This document shows, piece by piece, positions 18,803 to 28,237 of a DNA stretch of 64,000 bases. Position 1 is the first letter of the stretch, and every line of letters begins with the position of its first letter. The stretch is from positions 1 through 64,000 of the forward strand of contig SKKN01000027.1 in assembly GCA_007121455.1 (NCBI GenBank), read 5' to 3'. This DNA is from Gemmatimonadota bacterium (lineage in GTDB: Bacteria > Gemmatimonadota > Gemmatimonadetes > Longimicrobiales > Gaopeijiaceae). The translations under genes and the position numbers were made by a program. Under the pieces are notes generated by a model. It did not search any database, was not told where the DNA came from, and worked only from the letters and a program-made list of their open reading frames with translations.

Positions 18803-20413
18803 CTATCGATCGGATCCGGCCGGCTCCGCGCCGACTGACCGGATCGGGTCGTATGCGATCTCCTCCTGGTCGGAGCCCAACACGCCCTGCCCCGCCCAGT
18901 CCACCGTACCGCCCTCCACGTGCTGCACCACGGCCTGCACTGCGGGCTCCATCCGCTCCAGGACCGGCTGGGGATACACGCCGAGCCCGATCATCAGAGC
19001 GACCAGCGGTGCAATCACGGCTACTTCACGCCTGTCCAGGTCCGGAAGCGTGCGGTTCTCCTCCCGCTCCAGCGAATTGAACAGGATCTTCTGGACCATC
19101 GGAAGCATGTAGTAGGCGGCGAAGATGACGCCGGTTGCCGCCAGCGCGGCCATCACCGGATGCCGCTCGAACGCCCCCAACAATGCGAGGAACTCGCCGA
19201 CGAACCCACTCGTCCCCGGCACGCCGATCGTCGCGAGGGCGGTGATCACGAAGGCGGTCGCGAGAAGCGGCGTCACCTGCGCCAACCCTCCGAAGTCCTC
19301 GATGAGGCGGGTGTGTCTCCGCTCGTACAGCATGCCGACGAGGAGGAAGAGGGCTCCCGTGGAGATCCCATGGGAGATCATGACGATCAGCGCCCCCTGA
19401 ATTCCGGTGGCGGTGAGGGCGAACACTCCAAGGACCACAAATCCCATGTGGGCCACGGACGTGTAGGCCACGAGCTTCTTCGCATCCGGCTGCACTGCGG
19501 CCACCCACGCGGCGTAGATGATTCCGACGACAGCCAACCCGAGCATGACGGCGATCACCGTCGCATGACCTGCAGCGAGTGGGAAGAACGGGAGGAGGAA
19601 CCGGATGAACCCGTACGTCCCGAGCTTGAGGAGGATCGCCGCGAGGACGACGGACCCGGGGGTCGGCGCTTCCACGTGCGCGTCCGGAAGCCACGTATGG
19701 AATGGGAATACGGGCACCTTGATCGAGAAGGCTACTCCGAAAGCCGCAAAGAGCCAGAGCTGTTCGACAAACGACAGCGGTGTCCCCACGAGGTCCAGGT
19801 AGTGGAACGATGGGGCCCCGGTCACGGACCAGGCCTGGAAGTAGAGGTAGAAGATGCCGACCAGCATCAGGAGAGAACCGGCGGCGGTATAGAGGAAGAA
19901 CTTGACTGCAGCGTAGATCCTCCGCTCACCGCCCCAGATCCCCACGATGAAGTACATCGGCACGAGAGTCAGTTCGAAGAAGACGTAGAACAGGAACAGG
20001 TCCATGGAGGCGAACACCCCCACGATTCCGGTCTGGAGCAGAAGGAGAAGCGCGTAGAACCCCTGCTCACGTTCCTTGATGTAGTTGTACGAGCCCAGCA
20101 CCGCGATCGGCATGATGAGCGTCGAAAGGAGGATCATGAAGAGGGAGATCCCGTCGATGCCCAGGGAGTACGACACACCCCACATCTCGATCCAGGTCGC
20201 CGTGCTCGTGAACTGGAAGAGCGCCCCTCCCGGGTCGAACTGTACCAAAAGACCGAGGCTGAGGAGGAAGATGCCCCCGGTCCACCCGAAGGCGAACTCC
20301 TTCGCCCGACTCTCGGGGAGGAGGAACAATCCGAGCGCCCCGACCAGCGGAAGCCAGATGAGGGCGTGCAGGATCCAGGCGTCGTAGGCGACGGCGTTCA
20401 GCACGGTGCTCAT
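18803..20413 (-). CDS. nuoM: NADH-quinone oxidoreductase subunit M
   Basis: Antiporter-like proton-pumping membrane subunit of complex I, 536 residues. Typical motifs are YVFFELTLVPMYFIVGIWGG (with the conserved Glu), VKFFLYTAAGSLLML, FPFHTWLPDAHVEAPTPGSV and KLVAYTSVAHMGFVVLG. It ends in a polar tail of about 40 residues. It lies 7 nt after nuoL and 33 nt before nuoN. Confidence 0.96.
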   Translation of the reverse strand: MSTVLNAVAYDAWILHALIWLPLVGALGLFLLPESRAKEFAFGWTGGIFLLSLGLLVQFDPGGALFQFTSTATWIEMWGVSYSLGIDGISLFMILLSTLIMPIAVLGSYNYIKEREQGFYALLLLLQTGIVGVFASMDLFLFYVFFELTLVPMYFIVGIWGGERRIYAAVKFFLYTAAGSLLMLVGIFYLYFQAWSVTGAPSFHYLDLVGTPLSFVEQLWLFAAFGVAFSIKVPVFPFHTWLPDAHVEAPTPGSVVLAAILLKLGTYGFIRFLLPFFPLAAGHATVIAVMLGLAVVGIIYAAWVAAVQPDAKKLVAYTSVAHMGFVVLGVFALTATGIQGALIVMISHGISTGALFLLVGMLYERRHTRLIEDFGGLAQVTPLLATAFVITALATIGVPGTSGFVGEFLALLGAFERHPVMAALAATGVIFAAYYMLPMVQKILFNSLEREENRTLPDLDRREVAVIAPLVALMIGLGVYPQPVLERMEPAVQAVVQHVEGGTVDWAGQGVLGSDQEEIAYDPIRSVGAEPAGSDR

Positions 20414-20420
20414 ACCTCGA

Positions 20421-22598
20421 TCACAGGATCAGGACGCCCAGAACCGCCAGGACGCCCAGGGTGAGGATGAAGGCGTAGGTATTGACCTGCCCCGTCTGGA
20501 AGAGGCTCCCGAACCAGCCCACTCCGCGAGTGACGTTCCCCACCGCGTTCACGGTGCCGTCGATCAAGAGCTGGTCCACGACCCGCCACGCCCAGCGGGA
20601 GACGCCGAGGGTGGGCCGGACGACGATTCGGTCGTACAGCTCGTCGACATACCATTTGTTGTAGAGGAGCTTCCGTATCCCCCCCTCGGGCAATCCCTCC
20701 TCGATGGCGGGGCGGGTACCTGCGCGCGCGATCGACCTCGCAGTCAGGATCACCACCGCCGTCGCGACCACGGTCGCGACGGCGCCCCAGAAGACGTGGC
20801 CTCCCCCCACCGGAGCCTGATCCGCCACCGGCCCCAGCTCCGCGAGGAGGACCGCCTGAGCGTCCGCGGTGATCGGAGCCAACCACCGGTCGAGCCAATC
20901 CGACATCGGGAGGAGTCCGAATCCTCCGAAGAAAGATTCGCGAATGGACCCGGGGACGTTCACCCACCCCCCGAAGACGGAGAGAACGGCCAGGGCGATC
21001 AGCGGCACTGTCATCGTCAGAGGCGCCCCGTGGAGATGCTTCTCCTCCTCCTCTCCTGCCCGCGATGGCCCGTGGAACGTCATGACCATCAGCCGCGTCA
21101 TGTAGATCGCGGTCAGGACGGCGGCGGCGAGCGCCACCACCCAGAGTCCGGTGTAGATGAACTCGAATCCGCCCCGCGCAGCGGCTCCGGAAGCCCAGAT
21201 GATCTCGTCCTTCGAGAAGAACCCTGCGAAGGGCCAGATCCCCGCGATCGCCAGGGTCGCCACCCACATCGTGATCCAGGTGACGGGCATGAAGCGGCGG
21301 AGGCCGCCCATGTTCCTCATGTCCTGCGCATCCCAGTCCTTGTGGGTTGCGTGAAATGCATGATGCATGGAGTGGATCACCGCCCCCGCGCCCAGGAAGA
21401 GCAGGGCCTTGAAAAAGGCATGCGTCATGAGGTGGAAGACGCCGGCGGCATACGCGCCGACACCGACGCCGAGGAACATGAACCCGAGCTGCGACACCGT
21501 GGAATAGGCGAGCACCCGCTTGATGTCGACCTGCTGCAGTGCGATCGTCGCCGCGAAGAGCGCGGTCAGCGCCCCGATCGTCGCCACGGCCACGGATCCG
21601 GCGGGAGCGAGGGCGAAGAGCACCGAGGAGCGAGCGACGAGGTACACGCCCGCTGTGACCATCGTCGCCGCATGGATCAGGGCCGAAACCGGCGTGGGCC
21701 CGGCCATCGCATCGGGAAGCCAGACGAAGAGCGGAATCTGCGCGCTCTTTCCGGTCGCCCCGAGGAGCAGGAAGAGCGTGATCGCGGTGACGATGCCCCC
21801 GCCGTAGACGAAGGCCTCCGGTGCGGCTTCGAAGACGCCGACGTAATCGAGGGTCCCGAGCGTGGCGAAGAGGATGAACATCGCGACCAGGAACCCGAAG
21901 TCCCCGATCCGGTTCACGATGAACGCCTTCTTCCCGGCGTCCGCCTTCGGACGATCGTGAAACCAGAATCCGATGAGGAGATAGGAGCAGAGCCCGACCC
22001 CTTCCCACCCGACGAACATCATCGGGAAGTTGGCGCCCATCACGAGCGTGAGCATGAAGAAGACGAAGAGGTTCAGGTACGCGAAGTAGCGCGCGTATCC
22101 CGGGTCCTCCTTCATGTAGCCGACGCTGAACACGTGGATCAGGAAGCCGACCCCCGTGATCACCATCATCATCACCATGGAGAGCGGGTCGAGCTGGATT
22201 GCCGCTTCCACGTTCAGGTTGCCCGTGCCCATCCAGGTCCAGTAGCTCCGGATCACGGGCTCGTTGAGCTCGACCCCGAGCATTCTCCCGAAGTTGATCA
22301 GCGTGAGCAGGAAGGCGACCCCCACCACGCCCGGCCCGATCCAGGTCGGAAGCATCCGGCCAGCCGGCTCGACGGATCCCTCGGCCGCGGCTCCGCCCGA
22401 GCGAATGCGGTCGGCGCTCCGGCGTCCCGCGGCCAGTGCGAGCGCCCCATTCAACAGAAAGCCGAGGAGCGGCAAAAGAAGGATGAGTCCCGGGAGGAAG
22501 GGCTCGTAGGCCGCTCCCTGCGCAGCTGGAGCCCAGCCGGCGCCGAGGAGGCTCACGGCGGGAGGCAGCACGAGGTGCTCGGTGAAGCCCATCGTCAT
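20421..22598 (-). CDS. nuoL: NADH-quinone oxidoreductase subunit L
   Basis: Largest antiporter-like subunit of complex I, 725 residues. It shows WEGVGLCSYLLIGFW (conserved Glu), AFIVNRIGDFGFL, LFVWLPDAMAGPTPVSALIHAATMV-type core segments (VSALIHAATMVTAGVYL) and KRVLAYSTVSQLGFMF. The C-terminal part holds the lateral helix HL and last TM helix. Start is the ATG directly after GGTAGGGGG; a second in-frame ATG follows two codons later. It begins 4 nt after the nuoK stop. A long open frame on the opposite strand is an artefact of GC content. Confidence 0.96.
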   Translation of the reverse strand: MTMGFTEHLVLPPAVSLLGAGWAPAAQGAAYEPFLPGLILLLPLLGFLLNGALALAAGRRSADRIRSGGAAAEGSVEPAGRMLPTWIGPGVVGVAFLLTLINFGRMLGVELNEPVIRSYWTWMGTGNLNVEAAIQLDPLSMVMMMVITGVGFLIHVFSVGYMKEDPGYARYFAYLNLFVFFMLTLVMGANFPMMFVGWEGVGLCSYLLIGFWFHDRPKADAGKKAFIVNRIGDFGFLVAMFILFATLGTLDYVGVFEAAPEAFVYGGGIVTAITLFLLLGATGKSAQIPLFVWLPDAMAGPTPVSALIHAATMVTAGVYLVARSSVLFALAPAGSVAVATIGALTALFAATIALQQVDIKRVLAYSTVSQLGFMFLGVGVGAYAAGVFHLMTHAFFKALLFLGAGAVIHSMHHAFHATHKDWDAQDMRNMGGLRRFMPVTWITMWVATLAIAGIWPFAGFFSKDEIIWASGAAARGGFEFIYTGLWVVALAAAVLTAIYMTRLMVMTFHGPSRAGEEEEKHLHGAPLTMTVPLIALAVLSVFGGWVNVPGSIRESFFGGFGLLPMSDWLDRWLAPITADAQAVLLAELGPVADQAPVGGGHVFWGAVATVVATAVVILTARSIARAGTRPAIEEGLPEGGIRKLLYNKWYVDELYDRIVVRPTLGVSRWAWRVVDQLLIDGTVNAVGNVTRGVGWFGSLFQTGQVNTYAFILTLGVLAVLGVLIL

Positions 22599-22602
22599 CC
22601 CC

Positions 22603-22896
22603 CTACCACTTCAACAGGTTGAAGTTGTCCACGTTCACGGTCTGATAGTGCCGGAAGATGGATATGATGATGGCGAGCCCGACGGCGGCCTCGGCAGCCG
22701 CCACGGTCATCACGAAGAAGACGAACACCTGCCCGTCGATTCCCAGATGCCGCGAGAGGGCCACGAAAGAGAGGTTGGCAGCGTTCAGCTGAAGCTCGAT
22801 GCAGAGGAACATGATGATCGCGTTCCTCCGAACGAGGACCCCGAACGTCCCGATCAGGAAGAGGAGCGCGCTTACGACGAGCGCTTCGGTCAGCAT
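22603..22896 (-). CDS. nuoK: NADH-quinone oxidoreductase subunit K
   Basis: Small membrane subunit of complex I with three transmembrane helices, 97 residues. The conserved glutamates of the proton path are visible in [14 protein letters not shown] and [11 protein letters not shown]. It lies 3 nt after nuoJ and 4 nt before nuoL. It ends [10 protein letters not shown], the typical nuoK terminus. Confidence 0.96.
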   Translation of the reverse strand: MLTEALVVSALLFLIGTFGVLVRRNAIIMFLCIELQLNAANLSFVALSRHLGIDGQVFVFFVMTVAAAEAAVGLAIIISIFRHYQTVNVDNFNLLKW

Positions 22897-22899
22897 CTG

Positions 22900-23424
22900 C
22901 TATACCCTCCTCTTCGCCAGCACGATCGCGCCCACGAGCGCGACGAGAAGGAGAATCCCCGTCAACTCGAACGCGACGACATAGTCCGTGAAAAGAGGCC
23001 GAGCGATCACACCCACGACCCCCTGCTCGACGATGAGCGAGTCCAGCGCCGCGGGGCCCGGAAAGTGCTGATAGATGGGACTCTCTTCCGCGCCGCGGAA
23101 CTGGCGGGCCAACAGGCCGGCGAGTCCCCCTACGGTCGCGAATGCGAGCACGGACCAGAAGCCCAGCCGGAGGTCCGCCCTGTAATCATGCCCCAGATTG
23201 AGGAGCATGATCACGAAGAGGAAGAGGACCATGATCGCTCCCGCGTAGACGATCACCTGGATCGCCGCGAGAAAGTGCGCCTCGAACAGCACGAACAGCC
23301 CGGCGACGCTCCCCAGACTCACGACCATGAAGAGAAGGCTTCCGACCGGATTCTTCTGCAGCACGACGCCGAGCGCTCCGCCCACGGCGATCGCGGCGAA
23401 GACGTAGAAGAGGATTTCAGCCAT
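22900..23424 (-). CDS. nuoJ: NADH-quinone oxidoreductase subunit J
   Basis: Membrane subunit of complex I with five predicted helices, 174 residues. The conserved VQVIVYAGAIMVLFLFVIMLL-type helix is present (IQVIVYAGAIMVLFLFV), which contains the pi-bulge region. A variable polar loop (FRGAEESPIYQHFPG) separates the last two helices. It starts 12 nt after nuoI and ends 3 nt before nuoK. Confidence 0.95.
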   Translation of the reverse strand: MAEILFYVFAAIAVGGALGVVLQKNPVGSLLFMVVSLGSVAGLFVLFEAHFLAAIQVIVYAGAIMVLFLFVIMLLNLGHDYRADLRLGFWSVLAFATVGGLAGLLARQFRGAEESPIYQHFPGPAALDSLIVEQGVVGVIARPLFTDYVVAFELTGILLLVALVGAIVLAKRRV

Positions 23425-23436
23425 GGGTGAGGGTGC

Positions 23437-23937
23437 TCACTCGGAACGGGGGTCGGAGGGGTCCCACAGATGGGTCACGGCGTGGTCCTGTTCCATGAGG
23501 CGATCAAGGTCGTATACGAACCGGTCCCGGGTGTACTCCCCGTTTTCGAAATGGACGCCCACGTGGATCGCCTCCACCGGGCATACCTCCTGGCACATCC
23601 CGCAGAAGATGCACCGGAACTCGTCGATCTCGTAGACGATCGGGTATCGATTCCCGTTGTCGTCCTCGCCCCCCACGAGTCGGATGCAGTTCGCGGGGCA
23701 GACCGTGGGGCAGAGTCCGCACGCGACGCACTTCGGACGCCCGTCGGCATGAACCTCCATTCGGTGCGTTCCCCGCCACCTCGAGGAGAGGTCCGGCTGC
23801 TCCTCGGGGTACTGCAGTGTGACCTTTTCCGTGTTCACCATGTGTTTGAAGGTGAGCCCCATTCCCTTCAGGGCGGCACGAAGATAGGACGTTTTGCCCG
23901 GCTCCGGGCGTCGCATAACCTTCACTGTAGCTGCCAT
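23437..23937 (-). CDS. nuoI: NADH-quinone oxidoreductase subunit I
   Basis: Peripheral ferredoxin-like subunit of complex I that carries clusters N6a and N6b, 166 residues. Two 4Fe-4S motifs are complete: CVACGLCPTVCP and CIFCGMCQEVCP. The N-terminal helix (LRAALKGMGLTFKHM) is amphipathic. It follows nuoH by 56 nt and precedes nuoJ by 12 nt. Confidence 0.96.
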   Translation of the reverse strand: MAATVKVMRRPEPGKTSYLRAALKGMGLTFKHMVNTEKVTLQYPEEQPDLSSRWRGTHRMEVHADGRPKCVACGLCPTVCPANCIRLVGGEDDNGNRYPIVYEIDEFRCIFCGMCQEVCPVEAIHVGVHFENGEYTRDRFVYDLDRLMEQDHAVTHLWDPSDPRSE

Positions 23938-23993
23938 ATCAGCACTCCTCTCCTCGGTCGGCCGAGGAACGCGCGTGTCTCCAGAATCTCATC

Positions 23994-25304
23994 TCACTGC
24001 TCTCCCAGTGCGCGAGCAGCCATCTCGGGGGAAAGCGTCTCGCTCTCGGCTCTCGTCACTGGAGAAGGGGTGAGGCGATGAGGCGGAACGGAGGCACCGG
24101 AGATGATCCGGTCCCGATCCAGGAAGAAGACGAAGCCGAGGGTGCACAGGAGACTCACGACCGTCAGAACGAACCCGAAGAGGAACCCTTCCACCGCGAG
24201 CTGATCGAGCACGAGGATCGTGGCAGCGATCAGCATCAGATAGCCAAGCGCCGTCGGGAGCATCACCTTCCAACCCAGGTGCATCACCTGATCGTAGCGA
24301 AAACGCGGGAGTGTCCACCGCACCCAGACGAAGACGAGCACGAAGAAGCCGGTCTTCACCGCGAATGCAAGGAGCGTGAGGAGCGTCTTCCACCATGCGA
24401 GCTGGGCCGGAATCGGCTCCCCCGCCGCGGTGAAGCCCTGAATCCACGCCCCGTCGTGATAGTAGGCGTTCGCCCCGTTCCAGAACGGAATGCTCCAGCC
24501 ACCGAGGAAGAGGGTGGCCATCAGGGCCGACGCCATCAGGATGTGCGAGTACTCGGCGATGAAGAACATGGAGAACTTCATCGACGAGTACTCGGTGTGG
24601 TATCCCGTCACGAGCTCCGATTCGGCCTCGGGAAGATCGAATGGAAGCCGGTTCGTCTCCGCGAACGCGGAGATGACGAAGAGGATGAACGCGAGCGAGA
24701 GGGGGAAAACGAACCAGAACCCCATCAACTGCTGCTGCCAGACGATGTCCGTCAGGGTGACGTTTCCGGCCAGCATGAGCACCGGTATGAGGGAGAGCCC
24801 GAGTGCAACCTCGTAGCTCACCATCTGCGACGATGAGCGAACGGCCCCCAGGAACGCGTACTTGTTGTTCGAGGCCCACCCGCCGAGAAAGATGCCATAG
24901 ACCCCGAGCGACGCGAACGCGAGCACGTAGAGGATCCCGATCGGGATGTCCGCGACGATCATGTCCACGACGCCCCAAGGGGTGGGGAGCGGCGCTGCGA
25001 ACGGGATCACGGCGAAAGTGACCAGGGCCGGGATGAGCGAGAGCATCGGCCCCAGAATGAAGAACGTCCGATTCGCCGTGGCGGGAAGGGTCTCCTCCTT
25101 GAGGATGTTCTTGAGACCGTCCGCGATCGGCTGCAGCAAACCGAACGGACCCACCCGATTGGGTCCGAGGCGGTCCTGGATGAACGCCGAGACTCTCCGT
25201 TCCAGCAAGGTCATGTACGCCACGATGAGCATGGCGGCGGAAAAGACGGCGAAGACCTTGATGGAGGAGGAGATCAAAAATGCCGTGGGAGAGAGCTCCT
25301 CCAT
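23994..25304 (-). CDS. nuoH: NADH-quinone oxidoreductase subunit H
   Basis: Membrane subunit that forms the quinone-binding junction with the peripheral arm, 436 residues with eight or more helices. It has LLERRVSAFIQDRLGPNRVGPFG, FAETNRLPFDLPEAESELVTGYHTEYS-type signature (split here) and RVRWTLPRFRYDQVM-like VRWTLPRFRYDQVMHLGWK. The start ATG overlaps the nuoG stop by one base (TGATG). The C-terminus extends about 60 residues past the last conserved helix with one more hydrophobic stretch and a polar tail. A longer upstream frame lies in nuoG and is rejected. Confidence 0.95.
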   Translation of the reverse strand: MEELSPTAFLISSSIKVFAVFSAAMLIVAYMTLLERRVSAFIQDRLGPNRVGPFGLLQPIADGLKNILKEETLPATANRTFFILGPMLSLIPALVTFAVIPFAAPLPTPWGVVDMIVADIPIGILYVLAFASLGVYGIFLGGWASNNKYAFLGAVRSSSQMVSYEVALGLSLIPVLMLAGNVTLTDIVWQQQLMGFWFVFPLSLAFILFVISAFAETNRLPFDLPEAESELVTGYHTEYSSMKFSMFFIAEYSHILMASALMATLFLGGWSIPFWNGANAYYHDGAWIQGFTAAGEPIPAQLAWWKTLLTLLAFAVKTGFFVLVFVWVRWTLPRFRYDQVMHLGWKVMLPTALGYLMLIAATILVLDQLAVEGFLFGFVLTVVSLLCTLGFVFFLDRDRIISGASVPPHRLTPSPVTRAESETLSPEMAARALGEQ

Positions 25305-26917
25305 CACCGATCCCCCGCGATCCGAAGGGGTTCGTTCACGAGAGCCCCGCGCGTACCCAGCGTCTCGTAGGCGAGGCCCTGAAATTCCGCCGCGAGACTT
25401 CCGAGCCTCCCGAAGGCCTCCGCCGGGCGGGTTTCCGGGGCACGCCCCTCCAGGCGGGCCAGGAGGGCTCCGAGCACGAGCCACGCCGGACGTGCGGCAC
25501 CGGGAGCGCGCACACCCGGCCAGAACCGCTGGACTCGTCCCTCGAAGTTCGTGAAGGTTCCTTCCTGCTCGGCAAAGGTCGTGATCGGGAGCACGAAATC
25601 CGCGGCCTGGGCGGCTGCGGATGGGTAGGAGCCGAGATGGACGTAGAGCTCTGCGCGTGCTCCGAACTCCCCGTCCTGGTCCGGAAGCTCGTCCCCGAGG
25701 ACGATGAGAACCCCTTCGTGATCACGCGCTTCGGTGAGGCCTCCCGAGCCGTCGTCCTCGCCGACCCGCTCCATGCCCAGGAGTTCAGCGCCGGTTCGAT
25801 TCGGCACCAGGTCGCGGCGGCGCTTCAGCTTGGGAAACCCGGGAAGCGCCACCTCATCGGCCGCTCGTGGAGAGCGAAAGACCGCCCCCTCCCCGTTCAG
25901 GGCGTGCGTCAGAGCAGCGAGCGTACCGAGGTCCTCGTTGGAGGCGGAAGCGGAGGCGACGACCCGGACCGGGCCGGCCGCACCCTCGAGTCCGGCGAGG
26001 AGGACCTCGAGCGCGTCCTGCCATCCGGTGGCCCGGCGCCCTCCACCCCTCCCTACGAGGGGCGCTTCGATCCGGTCTCCGCGGTTCATCCACTCGTACC
26101 GATGGCGCCCGTAGTCACAGATCCAGTGCGCGTTCACATCCTGGTTTTCGCGCGGCTTCAGCCGTTGCACGAGATCATCCCGTGTGTGGAGCTCGATGTT
26201 GCAGCCTTGTGAGCAGTTGGGACAGATCGATGGCGTGTGGTCGAGGTCCCACGCCCGCGCCTTGTGCAGGAAGTCCTTCGAAACGAGGGCTCCGACCGGG
26301 CAGATGTCGACGACGTTCCCTGCGAAGGAAGCGTCTGCGAGGCCCCTGTCGAAGAAGGTGTCGATGACCGAGCGCGAACCCCTCTCGACCACGGTGAGGA
26401 GGGGCTCCTGCTCCATTTCGTCCATGAAACGGACGCACCGGGTGCACATCACGCACCGATCCCCGTAGAAGAGCACGTCCCCGCCGAAGTCGTCCCGGCC
26501 GAAGACCCGCTTCGGCTCCCGACTGCGGCCATGCTTTCGCCCTTCCGCGAAGACGTAGTCCTGGAGCTTGCACTCGCCCGACTGGTCGCAGATGGGGCAG
26601 TCCAACGGATGGTTCAGCAGGTAGAACTCGAGCACACCCTGCCGCATCTGCAGGGCCTTTTCGCTCTCCGTGTGCACGACCTGACCGTCCCGGACCGGCG
26701 TGACGCATGATGGCTGGAGCTTCGGAGCCCCTTCCACCTCCACGAGGCAGAGTCGGCACTGCGCCGGCGCCGAAAGACCGGGATGATAGCAGTAGTGTGG
26801 GACCCGCGTGCCGATCCCCTCGGCGGCTTCCAGGATCGTGGCCCCCTTGGGAACCTCGACCTCTCGGCCGTCGATGGTGACGGTTACGGTCTCCTGGGTC
26901 TGTCCGTTTTCAGCCAT
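25304..26917 (-). CDS. nuoG: NADH-quinone oxidoreductase subunit G (short form)
   Basis: Iron-sulfur subunit of the NADH-oxidising arm. At 537 residues it is shorter than the 700-900 typical of many bacteria. The N-terminal 2Fe-2S domain (N1b: CYHPGLSAPAQCRLC...C), the H-x3-C type 4Fe-4S (HPLDCPICDQSGECKLQDY, N5) and the second 4Fe-4S (CVMCTRCVRF, N4) are present. A further CX2CX3CX27C motif starts at CPNCSQGC and ends at the Cys of ICDYGR, exactly the spacing of the extra N7 cluster. The remaining molybdopterin-oxidoreductase-like domain is cut down to about 230 residues. It lies between nuoF and nuoH. Confidence 0.93.
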   Translation of the reverse strand: MAENGQTQETVTVTIDGREVEVPKGATILEAAEGIGTRVPHYCYHPGLSAPAQCRLCLVEVEGAPKLQPSCVTPVRDGQVVHTESEKALQMRQGVLEFYLLNHPLDCPICDQSGECKLQDYVFAEGRKHGRSREPKRVFGRDDFGGDVLFYGDRCVMCTRCVRFMDEMEQEPLLTVVERGSRSVIDTFFDRGLADASFAGNVVDICPVGALVSKDFLHKARAWDLDHTPSICPNCSQGCNIELHTRDDLVQRLKPRENQDVNAHWICDYGRHRYEWMNRGDRIEAPLVGRGGGRRATGWQDALEVLLAGLEGAAGPVRVVASASASNEDLGTLAALTHALNGEGAVFRSPRAADEVALPGFPKLKRRRDLVPNRTGAELLGMERVGEDDGSGGLTEARDHEGVLIVLGDELPDQDGEFGARAELYVHLGSYPSAAAQAADFVLPITTFAEQEGTFTNFEGRVQRFWPGVRAPGAARPAWLVLGALLARLEGRAPETRPAEAFGRLGSLAAEFQGLAYETLGTRGALVNEPLRIAGDR

Positions 26918-26944
26918 GAGCGAGAAAATCGTCCTTTGGTTCGG

Positions 26945-28237
26945 TCATGCCGCCCCGACCCGTTCACCGCGACGGATCAGAGCGAGATACTCATCCCGGA
27001 ACTTCTGGATCGAGGAGGCGACCGGTGCAGCGGCCGAATCCGAGAGGACGCAGATCGTGGTCCCCGTCATCTGCTCCCCGAGGTCCAGGAGGGTGTCGAG
27101 GTCCTGTTCGGTCCCGCGGCCATCCTCGATCCGGCTCAGGATCCGGGTCAGCCACGTCGTTCCTTCTCGGCACGGCGTGCACTGCCCACAGGACTCGTGG
27201 GAGAAGAACTGAACGAGTCGGCGCACCTGCTTCACGATGTCCGTCGTTTCGTCCATGACGATCACGGACGCGCACCCCAGCATCGAACCCGCCTTCGCCA
27301 CGCCTTCGTAGTCGAGACTGCACTCGAGGCAGTCGCTCACATTCATGATCGGGACGGAAGCCCCACCGGGAATCACCGCCTTCAACTCGTTCCCGTCACG
27401 GATGCCGCCGCAGACGTCCTCGATGAGCTCCATCATCGGAAAGCCCAGGGGCAGCTCGTAATTTCCCGGCTTCCGGACATGACCGCTCACACAGAAGAGC
27501 TTGGTTCCGGGACTCTTCTCGGTTCCCCACTGACGGTACCATTCCCCTCCGTTCGTGAGGAGGTGGGGCACGACGGAGAGAGTCTCCACATTGTTGATCG
27601 TGGTGGGACTCTTGAAAAAGCCGGCAGCCGCCGGAAAGGGAGGCTTCACACGCGGGAGGCCACGTCGCCCCTCGAGCGAGTTCATGAGCCCCGTCTCCTC
27701 ACCGCAGATGTACGCGCCGGCGCCGACGTGCAGCGTAATGTCGATCGTGACACCCGAGCCGAGGATGTTCTCACCCACGTAACCCGCGGCATACGCCTCC
27801 TCCAGCGCCCGCGCGAGCACCTGCGTCGTCTCGAAGAACTCGCCGCGCAGGTAGATGTAGCAGTGCTCCGCCCCGATCGCGTAGCTCCCGATCAGGCACC
27901 CTTCGATGAGCTGATGGGGAAGCCACCGAATCAGCTCGCGGTCCTTGAAGGTGCCGGGCTCCGATTCATCTGCATTGCAGAGGAGGTAATGGGGCCGCTC
28001 GCCCTTCTCCGGCATGAACGACCACTTCACTCCCGCCGGGAACCCCGCACCTCCTCGTCCGCGCAGCCCGGATGCCTTGACCTCGTCGATCACTCCGGAT
28101 GGGCCGACCTCGAGCGCCTTCTCGAGGCCCTCGTACCCGCCCATCGCCTTCCACCCGTCGAGGGTGCGCGCGGCAGGATCGCCGAAGCCTCGGCTGATGA
28201 GGCGAACCTCTTTCTCGTGCGAATAGGGGTATCCCAT
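26945..28237 (-). CDS. nuoF: NADH-quinone oxidoreductase subunit F
   Basis: NADH-binding flavoprotein subunit of complex I, 430 residues. The glycine-rich NADH/FMN region GLRGRGGAGFPAGVKW and NADESEPGTFKDR are clear. The N3 4Fe-4S ligands are in ESCGQCTPCREGT plus a later Cys (TTICVLSD). It starts 1 nt after the nuoE stop. Length and order are normal. Confidence 0.97.
   Translation of the reverse strand: MGYPYSHEKEVRLISRGFGDPAARTLDGWKAMGGYEGLEKALEVGPSGVIDEVKASGLRGRGGAGFPAGVKWSFMPEKGERPHYLLCNADESEPGTFKDRELIRWLPHQLIEGCLIGSYAIGAEHCYIYLRGEFFETTQVLARALEEAYAAGYVGENILGSGVTIDITLHVGAGAYICGEETGLMNSLEGRRGLPRVKPPFPAAAGFFKSPTTINNVETLSVVPHLLTNGGEWYRQWGTEKSPGTKLFCVSGHVRKPGNYELPLGFPMMELIEDVCGGIRDGNELKAVIPGGASVPIMNVSDCLECSLDYEGVAKAGSMLGCASVIVMDETTDIVKQVRRLVQFFSHESCGQCTPCREGTTWLTRILSRIEDGRGTEQDLDTLLDLGEQMTGTTICVLSDSAAAPVASSIQKFRDEYLALIRRGERVGAA

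Noticed and set aside
20406-22622. Open frame of 738 codons on the plus strand opposite nuoL
   Set aside because: Antisense to a complete, highly conserved nuoL. The product is Arg/Glu/His/Asp-rich with no family motifs, as expected from a GC-rich codon mirror.
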